Assembly: GCF_000372725.1 (NCBI RefSeq)
Contig: NW_005198244.1
Coordinates: 1,181,841 to 1,245,840, forward strand
Direction: 5' to 3'
Source: Emiliania huxleyi CCMP1516
Taxonomy: Eukaryota; Haptophyta; Isochrysidales; Noelaerhabdaceae
Length of the DNA stretch: 64,000 bases
Shown piece by piece: positions 49,442 through 60,030 of this stretch. A program made the translations under genes and the position numbers. The notes under the pieces were generated by a model. It did no database searches and was not told the DNA's origin. It saw only the letters and a list, made by a program, of their open reading frames with translations. The stretch's first letter is position 1. Each line of letters starts with the position of its first letter.

Positions 49442-50032
49442 CAAATTACGTGTGAGTGTTAGAGTTGTTTGGTATTGGCGTCAGCAGCCACGATCATGGC
49501 CGTGACACCCTCGCCTGCCATGCCGAATCTCGGCCGATTGACGCGCGTCCCAAAAGTCGCCAAAAGTGGCGGCGCGTCGCAATCACCCGCCCGCCGTCCC
49601 GGCGGTCCCGCAGCTCGCGCACATCTCCCTCTTAACCCACCTGTAACATCACATTAAGGTATTGCTAAAAATCTCTCTCGCACATCCCCCGACAGTTGAA
49701 ACGAAATTAGATATTCTTACCTTCTTGCCCCCCTCCGAGACTGGAGACACCCACACCCCAGTATCAGACCAGGGGGACTGCCCCCCGCCCCCGCTTGCCC
49801 TGACTGCACAGGATAGCGTGCCCCAATTGGCGACACATAGCGGGGGACACTGCGCAAGGAGGGGCTGCGTCGCCTTTCTTTGTCCTCTCGAGGGAATGTT
49901 CTCTCGACGCCCATCCTTTTCTGAGATTTCGTACTAATGACGTCCTTCTTGGCACTTCGGGCGTCGGTTGTGCGTATCTGAGAGAGAGATTTTTAGCAAT
50001 ACCAAACAACTCTAACACTCACACGTAATTTG
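49442..50032. mobile_element. MITE-like element with perfect 36-bp terminal inverted repeats
   Basis: The 36-bp ends (CAAATTACGTGTGAGTGTTA and onward to GGTATTG at 49477) are exactly inverted at 49997..50032. Length is 591 bp with no transposase frame. The interior carries repeat R2 (49711..49870). The inner terminal motif GTTGTTTGGTATTGCTAAAA and CTCTCTCT recurs singly at 32713 and 54905, so other copies or solo ends exist. No clear target-site duplication is visible. Confidence 0.85.
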
Positions 50033-51312
50033 GGGCCTGGAGCCCTGTTCACGCGCGCGCTTTGTCGTATCTGTGGTGTCTATTCCCTCGGTAATGTGTT
50101 ACGGGTATCGGTCGCTGAGTGGACGCTATCTCTAACCATTTGATCTACGTTTGCCGACTTCGGCCGTCGGCCTCTCGATGGTCGAGTGGCTTCCGGATCG
50201 AATCGGCGACTATGACCCCTATAATTTTTTTCACACCTGAAGCGGGCCCAATTTTGCTCAGATGCACCTCCGAATTCGAAATCGCGTCCTCACGCTTAGC
50301 GCTTGGTGTGTACTTGTTAGAGGGAGCGGACCGTGAGTTGAGGAAATCGAGGGACGCGACCCACTTCGCCACAGACGGTCCCGCGCCTCGCCGCTATGAC
50401 GGGCACACGCCCCGCACCGTCCGCTGTGTGCCCGTCTTTGTCCGGAGTGAATACTCCAACGCGCTCGTCGGTGGCGGCTTCCCTCAACCTGCGCCGCGCT
50501 CGGCGAACCTCGACAGCGCTTTCGGTGGCATGCAGCTCTTTGCGACAGAAGCCTGGAGAGCAGCTCCTCTGCTGCTCACACACTCTGCACAGTTGACACA
50601 GCCTACTGTGCGGCTGCCACAGCTGTGACAGCGATGGGCTCGCCCTCACTGGCCCTCAGTCACTTGTGCCGGCTTGTGTGAGCGACACTGCTCGGCGACT
50701 GCCGGCACACTGTGAGACCATGGGTGTGAGGTTAAACCACGCTACCAGCGCTTGGTCACATCGGCCCCGAGGTCAGATCCTTCTACTCTGTTGATGACAA
50801 CACTTGTCTACTCGCTGGAGCCGAGCAGGAGGGCCCGGCGCACAACCCCTGGTCAACTCAGGGTCCACACCCCGTACGTGAAAACCCGCTGGGACCCGGA
50901 CGCCAGCACACACGGCTAGATTTCATGGCGGGCCGCCTAGGTTGCGTCCGTTTTTCGTCACGGGTGAACCGACAGTTGGAACGAACCAGCGTGGGTATAT
51001 TAGGAATTAATCGCCACCCGACAGTTGGAACGAACCAGCGTGGGTATATTAGGAATTAATCGCCACAGCTCCAGTGCTACGAGCGTCATCACCTTGCATG
51101 AATGGTCCCATCACATACTGGCTGCGAAGCTGCACCCGGACCCGCCAGCATCTGCCACCGAGCGAGGCCAACGAACGAGCGAGCGTCGAGCTTGTGGAGC
51201 TATGGCCATCGCTTTCGTCGGCCGACCCGCAGCCCCAGCCGCAGCCGCAGCCACAGCCACAGTCGCAGCTGTGCAGCCGCAGCCACGCCGGCCTTCCCGC
51301 GGAGGCGGAGTC
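50033..51312. other. intergenic with a perfect 49-bp tandem duplication
   Basis: 50969..51017 and 51018..51066 are identical 49-mers (CCGACAGTTGGAACGAACCA ... GAATTAATCGCCAC). No gene is recognised; a 170-codon frame at 50119 has no protein-like signature. Confidence 0.75.
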
Positions 51313-54300
51313 TCACGCCTCCCGGAGCTTCTGCTGCAGCTCCTCACCAGCGCGCGCGGAGACGGCGGTGTTGCCGGCCGCGTAGAAGGGCGACATGGTG
51401 TCGAGCGCGCCGCCCGCGAGGGAGAGGCCGAGGCCGAGAGCGAGGCCTGTGAGGGAGCAAAAGAAAGGAAAGGAGAACTAAGCGAGCGATGGAGAGACAA
51501 GGGGCGGAGCAGGGGAGGATTCCATCTTGGAGTTTAAGGGTGTGGGGCGCGCCAATCTCGCGGATCGCCACCGGGAGGAGCTGGAAGAAGAAGTCGTCGT
51601 CAAGCGTGCCGTCGGCGCGCTGCGGGTGGGGGAGGTTGGCCAGCTCCCAGCGCTCCGCCTCGTCAAAGGCGATGTGCACCAGAGGGGAAGAGCCTTCCGA
51701 GGCCGCCTGTGGGCGGGCGGGACGGGCATGGGAGAGGCGCAAGTGGGGAGGCGGCGAGAGGCGGCGGGAGGGAGGCGCAGTAGTGGAGCTTTGGGCCAGT
51801 CGAGAGAGTGAGCGAGTGGCGTGTCCTGCTCTATCTAGCGGAGGTGGACGCGTGCGATCCGCGCGCACCGTCGTCTGCGCGAGCTTGCCTCCCGGCCCGT
51901 CGCGCGCCTCGTGGGCGGTGGCGAGCTTGGCGAAGGAGAGGAGGATGTGCGCGTCGGCCTCCTCCGCGGTGTACTCGAAGGAGATGGTCGGGAGGGACTC
52001 CAGGGCGAGCGAGGACGGGCGGCAGGCCTTGCTCCACGCACCAAAGGCGCGCTCGAGCTCGACCTGCGCGGCGTCCATCCACTCGTCCAGCCCCTCGCCC
52101 GGCTCGTCGTCGCGCCGCAGGGTCCACCTGACGGGCTGCGCCTTGGCGGCAACGAGGAGCCGCCGGACCACCTCCTTGTAGCGCTCGTCCGCCTGCGGCG
52201 CCGCCGAGAGGGCGGCGCGCGCCAGCAGCAGCGCCGCCTTGGTCTTTGGCCCGGCGACGCCGTCCTCCGGGAGCGCCGCGGCAGCCTGCGCCGCCTTGAT
52301 AGCGTCCGCCGTCGCCTTGCCAACGACACCGTCGACCTTGAGGCTGGTCGTGAAGACGGCGTTGAGGAGCATTTGCAGCGCCACCACCTCCTCCTTGTCC
52401 TCGCTGCCCTCCGAGACGTCCACCTGAGAGGCGAGGCGCGGCGAGGCGAGGCGAGGTAAGGCGTCTCTGCACGCTGGTGAGGGGGAGGGGGGGGCTGTCC
52501 TTGACTCCACGTCCCCAAAGAGCGGAGCCCGGTGCAAGAGGGAGAGAGCGGCGAGCGAGAGTGCGAATGACTCCGAGTGTCGCGCCGCTACGTCCCACAC
52601 CTCGAAGGAGAGCGTCGGCGAGCTCAGCTCGGGCGGCGGCACGCCCGCCTGCTCGAGCGTCATGGCGGTCTGCGTGGCGATGTCGAAGGCGAGCGCGTGC
52701 AGCACCGCGCGCGCGCGAGGGATGCCCGCCTCCTTGAGCGCCTCCGTCACGTCCACCTCCGCCGAGCAGGTTGGCGAGTTGAGCACGCAGTTGTCGCAGC
52801 GGACGGTGCCCTCCGTCGGGAGGACAAAGAGCGACGTGATGCCTGCACACAGGACGCGCCGTGGCCTCAGGTGGCGCGGCCCAGCGGCCGTCGGGGGGGG
52901 GGGGGGGGGGAGGGGGGGCGGCGCCGGCGAAGCCCGGCAGCGCCTTGAGGTCGGCAGGCGTCGCCGACTCGAGGTCGGGGGGCGGCTGCCACGACGGCTG
53001 CTCCTTCTTCGGGCTCCCGACGAAGGGGAGGAAACCGAGGAGGCCGCCCCCGTCGTCGCCGTCGCCGGCGTCGGAGACGTACACGTACAGCGCCTTGGAG
53101 CCGTCCACGTTGACCTTCGGCACGTCGTTGAACTGGGCGAGCACCGGCAGGTCGCGCCGCCGCCGGCCCCCGCCGACCTGGGCGAGGGACGCGTAGGTGT
53201 AGCCCATTGCCTCCGTGTTGAAGGTGTCGTCGCCGGTCCACTTGCCGCGCATGACCTCGCGCGAGTGGGCGTGGGAGTAGAACGGCTCGTACCTGTGTAG
53301 AGCCGGGGACGGGGTGAGGCGAGGGGGCGGCCGTGCGCTAGGGGGGGCGATGGCGAGCTGTGGTGCGGGTGGGCTCTCACCCGAGTGTCTGCCCCTTGGG
53401 GAAGCCGGCGGCGGTGCCCGCGCGGCGCGCGTTGCGGCGGAACTCCTTTTGCATCCTCGCGTGCCTGAGTTTGCATCAGGCGTGGATGAGTACGCACTCA
53501 CGCGCCGGCGCGGGCGTGCCTCCGTGTGTGCCCGCGGACGGCGAGGAAGGACTCGTACACGCGGTCGACGTTGCAGTGGTGCAGCCAGAAGGTCACGTGG
53601 AAGGCGGCCGTCGGCACCGAGCCGACCATCTCTGTGCCCGGCTTCCTGCGGCCGAGGCTCCCCAGAGCCACGTGCGCCGACCCGTGCGGGGCCGCATCGA
53701 GGGCGAGGCTTGAGCCCCTAAGGAGTGATGCGCCGTCCTTGAATCCCTCTGGTCAGGCGAGGGGCGTCGAGGGCGAGAGGCTGGCGCTCTCCTGTGCTGG
53801 TGCTGAAGGAGGTACTTCCTCTGCGAGCCGGCAATGTCGTAGCCCCGGTGGCCGAGGTTCCACTCGAGCTCGCGGTCGAGCTCGTGGGTCCAGACCTGCG
53901 CAGTGGAGCGAGGCGAGACTGGAGGGGCGAAGTTAGGGGAGGGGGGGGGGGGGCGGCGCGCCATGGTTTTGTAGAACGGAGTGCCGTCGGGCTCGATCGC
54001 CTTGATCGGGTGGCCCCCGCGGGTGAGCGGGAGGAAGTCGTCCGGGAAGAGGCCCTGAGGGGAGGCGAGGGAGAGGTCGGCCCTCTCCACACGACGTGTG
54101 CTCCCACCCATGTGACAGACCTGCCCTTGCGAGCCAATCGTCTGTGCCATCAGCTTTTGCGCCAGCATGGGCAGCATCGTCTTGCCCTCCGGCTTGATCG
54201 ACCAGTCCCAGTAGGGCAGGCCGATGTTGCCGTCTCCGCCGAGGTCGATGTCGGCGCAGCGCAGCGTCTGCTCAAAGTCGAGCATGTACACGCGGTGCCA

Positions 54301-54690
54301 GTTCGGGAAGCACTCGCCGCCATGGACGCAAAACGAGGGCTTTGGGTCGACCATCTTGGAGAGATAGGTCCATTCCCCCTCGGAGCCGCCGTGGATGAGC
54401 GCGAGCCGAAAGTATTGCGAGCTACCCGGCACGCCGTCCTCGCTCTCCATCATGCGCAGCCACGCCTTGACGATGCGGTCCTCCTCGGCTGAAGTCAGAT
54501 CGTGAGCGCTCTTGCGCACCACCGCCCCGCTCAGCTCGCGCTCGTACCACTTTTTGGCGTGCTTCGTTGGGAAGGACCGCGACTTGGGGGGGGACGCTGG
54601 CGCGGGTGCAGCATTGGAGTCCGCATCCGGCACGGGCGCAACTTTGGAGTCCGGATCCGGGGGCTCAGGTTTAGAGCCGCAGCTTCCCAT
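51313..54690 (-). CDS. tyrosinase fused to peptidoglycan-binding-like and matrixin-like (zinc-site-less) domains
   Basis: Ten exons, all in phase, give 831 aa: 54690..54121, 54054..53962, 53895..53786, 53717..53532, 53464..53381, 53292..52925, 52842..52601, 52423..51869, 51706..51553, 51446..51313. It starts MGSCGSK, a myristoylation signal with a Cys. Residues about 60-320 are a type-3 copper tyrosinase: ALIHGG, FCVHGGECFPNWHRVYM (CuA), GLPYWDW, PHGSAHVALG and FWLHHCNVDRVYE (CuB). Residues about 350-550 form a C-terminal beta region (GSKALYVYVSDAG, CSAEVDVTEALKEAG). Residues about 555-620 hold two peptidoglycan-binding-like repeats (QMLLNAVFTTSLKVDGVVGK, DGVAGPKTKAALL). Residues about 640-831 follow matrixins (VRWTLRRDD, HIAFDEAERWEL, TMSPFYAAG), but the HExxHxxGxxH site is R785-E-I-G-L789-A-L-G-L-G-L795. 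Copper oxidation of phenols is predicted; protease activity is not. Five introns start GC, four GT. Confidence 0.82.
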
Positions 54691-54897
54691 GGGGCTAAAG
54701 GGCGCGCCGCCGCCGCCGCGGAACAGCGCCTCCTTTGAAAAGGAAATCGCCGGCCGCCCTCCACAGACCCGATCCGTGGAAACGATAAGGAGACGATTCT
54801 TCACCTCCTCACTAGCTGGAGAGAGGAGAGTCGCCGAAAAGAAACACTCTGTGCCAAGACGCAACAAACAGGCTCCCGGCCCCAAATGATGTGTGTA

Positions 54898-55020
54898 GAT
54901 ATATTGGAGTTGTTTGGTATTGCTAAAAATCTCTCTCTCTCTAGACGCCCTCGAAAACACGCCTGCGTGGATCGCGTCACACCAATCCTCGCTACCCAAC
55001 GCGGCCAAAGGATGTCCACC
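54898..55020 (+). repeat. element end motif plus repeat R4 (copy 2)
   Basis: GAGTTGTTTGGTATTGCTAA and CTCTCTCTCT match the inner terminal repeat of 49442..50032. They are followed by CACCAATCCTCGCTACCCAA, shared with 6255..6325. The stretch lies about 210 bp upstream of the tyrosinase start. Confidence 0.75.
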
Positions 55021-55836
55021 TCGAGAACCTCGAGAGAGACGCCCTCGCGCCGTTACTCCAAGCTGCATGGCTCTTTTCAAATGGAGCGCCAGAGGTTGAG
55101 GGGCAATTAGCTCATGACCACAGCGCCCCGCAGGCGCCTGTTGGATGGGTCCAGATGATAGCCCTGCTGCCCTGGGTGGGCAATGCATACGCCTAGTTAG
55201 GCCTCAGATCGCCCGACCGCGTCCCGGTGCTCTCGGTCGGATTTGTGTGACGCCGCCGCTCTCCGCCGCAGCCGGGGGCCCGCCGGAGGCCGAGGCGAAT
55301 GGACGGACCGGGACGTAAGCGTCAATGTTGTAGAGAACGACCAGGTGCACAACATATCTCAATCTAGCTAAACCTGGGGCTATCCGTGGTAGGCGATGTC
55401 TGAGGCGATTCCAGGGACGTACATAGAACATACAGCAGCTTTTGACGCATGACGGTGTGCTTCGCCGGCATGCGTCCCCGGAGCGCGGCGGAGCCGGGCC
55501 ACGCCACACGCCCACGGCGCCACGCACGTCGCACCACGGGCCACGACCCAGGACCCACACGCGTGGAGGTGGACACGTGCGCAACGCTGCGGCGCGATCG
55601 TCTCGAACTCGATCGTACGGCGTTGGTAGTACGGGGCGGCTACGCCTACGGCCTACCGGCGTTACGGGAGCTTCGTCCTTCGACCATCGACGTTCGAGAG
55701 CATCAACGATCGAGGATATCGTGAACCCTCACGAAAATCGTGTCCGCCCCTCTCAGTCAGAATGACACAGATCACAGTCTCCCACACTTCGAGACACAAC
55801 CTTGCTCCTTGGTAACTTTTGGCTGGTGAAAAGTGG
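55021..55836. other. intergenic, no gene seen
   Basis: Divergent frames on both strands are Arg/Pro-rich without motifs. No shared repeat was recognised. Confidence 0.4.
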
Positions 55837-58459
55837 CTACGCAGCGCCATGATCGGTCCCGGAGCCACCCTCGTCTGCGCACGGACCGCCGGTCGCCGCG
55901 TTTGTCTCGACCATCGCCTCCACGTCCGGCGGCGGAGGCTCGGCCGCCGGCGCGGCGCCCGCGGCGTCGGTGCCGCGCGCCTCGTAGAAGCGCGCCGACC
56001 ACGTGGGCGCCTCCTGCTGCAGCCCGTCCAGCCCGTGCGAGAGCCGGCCCTTGAGCGTGGAGAGCGAGGTGAGCGCAGAGACGGAAGTCGCGGCGTCATC
56101 GTCCTCCTCCTCCGATTCGGAAGACGACTCGCGGCCGCGCAGCGCCTGAGAGGGGAGATCTCCCGAGATCACCCGAGGTGGCCCGCGAGAGCGCTGGCGG
56201 TCGGACGAGAGTCTCGCGCAGCCTTGAGCTCCGGCGCGTGCGAGGCATGGTGCGAGGCATGGTGCGAGGCATGGTGCGAGGTCGCCTGCAGCAGCCCTCT
56301 GTCTGGTGAGCATGCCCGTGGGAGACTCGGGTGGCGGGGGGGCGGCGGGGGGGTGTCGAGGGGGGGGGGGGGGAGGGCAGAGGGCGGCGGCGATGGCCGC
56401 GTCGCTCGTTCACCGTGCGGCTCGAGAAGGTCGAGGCGGCGGGCGCGAGCTCGGAGCGGTCCTGCGGGAGGCGCGAGGGGGCACGCGAGGGCGTGCGACC
56501 GGAGCCGGAGCCGGGAGAGGCGGGCGGCGAAGAGAGATGGGCGGGAAGAGAAGAGATGGCCCGGGGAGAGAGGTCGGGAGAGATGGGGGAGAGAGCGAGA
56601 GAGATGGGCGGGAGAGAGATGGGCGAGAGGGAGATGGGCGAGAGTGTGGCGTTCGCCTGACTGTCGTCCGACATGTCCGAGCGTGTCTCCTCCCCCTGCA
56701 GCGCTCCGTCCACGGAGCCGCCCCTGCTCCCCCTGTGTGCGCAGTCCGAGGAGGCGAGCCGTCGTGATGCAAAGCCGTGAGGCCGTGAGCGCAGGTGAGT
56801 GGGTGGGACGCGGCTGGGAGAGGCAGCAGAGGGAGGCGAGGCAGCAGGACGAAGAGAGGCACGGCGGTGTGTCTGAGGAAGAAAGGCAGGGCGGCGTGGA
56901 GAGACGCAGCGGCCAGTCTACGAGGGAGAGAGAGAGAGAGAGAGAGGGAGAGAGCGAGGGAGAGCGAGGGAGAGAGAGGGAGAGAGAGAGGGAGAGCGAG
57001 GGAGAGGGAGAGGGGGAGAGAGAGGAAGAGAGAGGGAGAGGGGGAGAGAGAGAGAGGTGGAGGAAGAGGGAGAGGGAGAGGGAGAGGGAGAGGGAGAGGG
57101 AGAGGGAGAGGGAGAGGGAGAGGGAGAGGGAGAGAGAGAGGTGGAGGTGGAGGGAGAGGGAGAGGGAGAGGGAGAGGGAGGGGGAGGGGGGGAGAGTCGC
57201 ACCACGAGCCAGAGGAGAGCTTCTCGTCGGCCTCGCGGGCCCAGCTGCTCCACGGCAAGCTCCTCCTCCTCGACGAGCCTCGCCGGAGGCTGCGCGACGG
57301 CACCCCTCCTCCTCTCAGCCGGTCGCAGAGCCGCCTGGCGGGGGAGAGAGCCTCGCGTCGCGCCAAACCCAGGACCCACCAGAGACACCCCCCACCACGC
57401 AGCCCCGCGGGGGCGGGCACACTAGGTGCATCGCTACGTGGCCAGTCAGTGGCGAGGCGTGGCACACGCAGCTCCTCTCCCCGCCTCTCCCCCCTCGTCT
57501 CTCGCCTCAGCTGCGTCAGGAGGGGAGGTGCGTCGCCGGACGTCCGCCGGGACACACCCGGAAGCAGCACCATCCGCCCCACCGCCCTGCCGCCCGCCTG
57601 CAAGCGTGAGAGGAGCAAGGCGGCGGCGGCGGCCACCCCAAGGCCTAGGGCGAGGAGGCTAGCGCCACCAACGGCGGCAGCGCCGTCGCCGCTGGGCGCG
57701 CCGTGGCCACCGCTCGCGCCTGTGTGGTCGCCAGGCGAGGGCTGCGTGTCGAGGCTGCGTGTGAGAGCGAGAGGGCTAACGGGCGCGAGTGGAGCTGTGT
57801 GGCGGAGGAGGGCAGGTGCAGGCACGAGAGAGGCGGCGGCCGGGGGGGGGGGGGGGGGGCAGTAGGCGGCAGGGGGCGAAGGGGAGGGCGGCAGTGCTAG
57901 CCATCACCAGGGACCGAGCAGGGAGGAGTGAGGGCAGCGGCAAGGGGAGCGGTGAGGGGAGGGGCAGCAGGGGAGAGGCCTCACCGCCGGCGTCCGTGCG
58001 AGCCGCCGAGAGCTCTACCGCGTGTGAGACGCTCCCAGGGTCGTTCCAGGGAGGAGGCTGGGGGCGGCCGCCGATCCACACCCGCTCGAGCCAGGGGAGG
58101 CCCGCCGCAGTCCGGTGCTCGATGTAGCGGACGGTGCTCGGCGTGGGCGGCGGCGGGGAAGGGGGTGGCGGTGGAGGTGAGGGTGGCGGAGGCGGCAGGC
58201 GTTGCGGCGGCGGCGGCGGCGGCTGTGGCGGTGGCTGTGGGGGCGGCGGCGGCGGATCCGGAGGCGCGCCGTCGAGGATCTGCCACGGGTGCAGCTGCCA
58301 GCCTGTCGATCCCAGCGGGGCGACACCAGGGGAGAGCCGCGGTGGCGGTGGCGCCTGAGACGCCTGAGCGCGCAGCGCCGCCTCGCGCGCGATTTCCTCT
58401 CTCTCGGTTTGCAAGCGGGCCGATAGCTCGTCCTGCGCGTCAGCCAGTGCAGCGGCCAT
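55837..58459 (-). CDS. Pro-rich protein with one membrane helix, multi-exon, unrecognised
   Basis: Exon 1 starts at ATG 58459 with a short coiled coil (LADAQDELSARLQTEREEIA), then STGWQLHPWQILDGAPP, a long poly-Pro stretch and STVRYIEHRTAAGLPWLERV. It leaves near 57980 at a GC or GT donor. A second exon (from about 57722) has GGASLLALGLGVAAAAALLL, a membrane helix. Further exon candidates lie near 57355..57200 (RLVEEEELAVEQLGPRGRRE). The last exon, from about 56145 to 55837, reads ESEEEDDDAATSVSALTSLS and GLDGLQQEAPTWSARFYEAR. The architecture, coiled coil then Pro-rich region, helix and acidic tail, is reminiscent of organelle-membrane docking proteins, but no family is assigned. Middle exons are not resolved because of a long GA tract. 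Confidence 0.4.
56925..57200. repeat. purine-only (GGGAGA)n-type tract, about 275 bp
   Basis: Nearly all A/G on the plus strand, dominated by GGGAGA and GAGAGA units. It lies inside an intron of the minus-strand gene, where it is a polypyrimidine tract. It is open in several frames, but the products are simple repeats. Confidence 0.95.
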
Positions 58460-58491
58460 AAATCTGACGCCGACGAAAAAAAGACCTTAGT

Positions 58492-58494
<3 letters not shown>

Positions 58495-58544
<50 letters not shown>
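58495..58544. repeat. (GT)n microsatellite upstream of a start codon
   Basis: About 25 GT units, 35 bp upstream of the minus-strand ATG at 58459. It is a CA run in the sense strand of that gene, as at 2280..2374 upstream of another gene. Confidence 0.95.
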
Positions 58545-58545
<1 letters not shown>

Positions 58546-58761
58546 CGTTCATGGAGGCAACCGATGCGAGTCGACTGGTGTGTGTCGTCGTGGTTTCGTA
58601 TCAAGAATACTCACTCACACACACGGTAGGGAGCGGCATGGGGACCCCACCCAGCTGACCCCACCGGAGCCGGGGCAGGGAGACCGGGCGGAGGGGTCTT
58701 GATTGGTGACGCCGTCGCCAAGGGGGAGTATTTGTCGTCGCGTGTCCTTATCTGGTGTTTA

Positions 58762-58997
58762 CTAGCTCCGAGTAGAGGGGGCGTTCTGCTGCTAGGGGAA
58801 ACCTGGAGCGCGGTACTAACCCTCGGAGAACCGTGTTTACTTTACGGCCCTTTCCCTGCGAACGCGCACCCCCCAGGGCTAGGGCTTTCTTGCCCGCAAC
58901 CCGATCCCGATCATCCGGCCCGCTGGGTGCGCTTCTTAGCTCCCCGGCCCTGGATGTGAGGCTACCGACCGCACTCCAAGTGCTCCAAGTGCTCCGT
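58762..58997 (+). repeat. dispersed repeat R9 (copy 3)
   Basis: TAGCTCCGAGTAGAGGGGGC ... CTCCAAGTGCTCCAAGTGCT. It is followed immediately by the second copy of the 17521 ORF family, so the two may be parts of one larger element here. Confidence 0.85.
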
Positions 58998-59440
58998 GGA
59001 ACGCTGCAGTCCCCGCGAAAAACGACAAGACCAAGGCACGGGCAGAGGAGCGAGAGAAGAATACAGGGTTAAAGAGCCTGTTCACGGCATGGAGGGTGAG
59101 CCACGCTGAACGTACTGAACGTAGAGCCGAACGGGAGGAAGCCGAGGAAGACGAACCAGAGGAGGACGAAACACCTGTGGTAATCCCGTCGTCAGCTGTC
59201 ACGATACACCTGAAGAGGGGACCCCAACGCCAACATCATCTGTGGAAGTACAAGTGCTGGAAGAGAGAGTAGACCTGAGCAACGATATGACTTGGCGGCA
59301 AATGATCGGAGTGGGCGTCAGAAGAGTCGTCCTTGCGCGAGGAGAGCTCGATAAACTCGAGGGGCCAGGATACGCCGCGAGGAGGGCAGAGTTACGCCGA
59401 GAGGCGAGAGCAAGGGTAAAAAGGAACAGGTCCCCGCCCT
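58992..59440 (+). pseudogene. repeat-family ORF (copy 2), frameshifted
   Basis: Diverged copy of 17548..18000. The N-terminal part (DKTKARAEEREKNTG, FTAWRVSHAERTERRAE) is in one frame. After a 2-nt insertion near 59215 the frame changes and continues as DLSNDMTWRQMIGVGVRRVV and LARGELDKLEGPGYAARRAE. It ends in TGCCTGCTCTATTTATTAGA, as copy 1 ends in a similar AT-rich motif. The rest of 59441..60030 holds a CTCTACA repeat end (59695..59730) and no gene. Confidence 0.6.
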
Positions 59441-60030
59441 TGCGAATCCATCTCTCCTGGAGATGCCTGCTCTATTTATTAGATGTAGAGACGAACCGAA
59501 AAGTAGACCCAGGAAGTTCGCATACCTTCATGCATACCTTGTCATAAGTAAGAAGACTATCTCTCGCTCGCACAACAAACCCAGCAGCGCGCGCTTCACA
59601 TCACACATCAGGGCGAGAAAAAGAGAAGCTCTCACATACACACTCAATCTGCCCCCTCGGACGCGTATTTAACGTGCACCTACAGATCTACTGCGCTCTA
59701 CACTATCCTCTACACCCTCCCTCAGGCTACTCCACTCGCACTGGTGGGGCGTGACGATCTAAACTCCTGCGGCCTGGCAGCACACTCCAGGGTCCAGCAA
59801 GCAGCACACACACAGTAGGCGGAGGCGGAGCGGGGCCGGGCGCGCGGCGGCGGCGGCGGCGCTCGTTCTTTTGGCTTTCTCCCTTTTGAGAAAGCACTCC
59901 ACACTCGCTCGTCTCGTGTGTCATGTTTGCAATGTTTTCCTCAACACGTCGTCACATCGTCACATGAGACTGACTCGGGTGGTGTCGTGACAATGCCGCC
60001 ACCTCGACATCACACAGCTCACACGCTGGG

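Noticed and set aside
56410-57825. A long minus-strand frame of alternating Leu-Pro.
   Set aside because: It is a translation of the GGGAGA tract and its flanks, with no non-repetitive coding signal.
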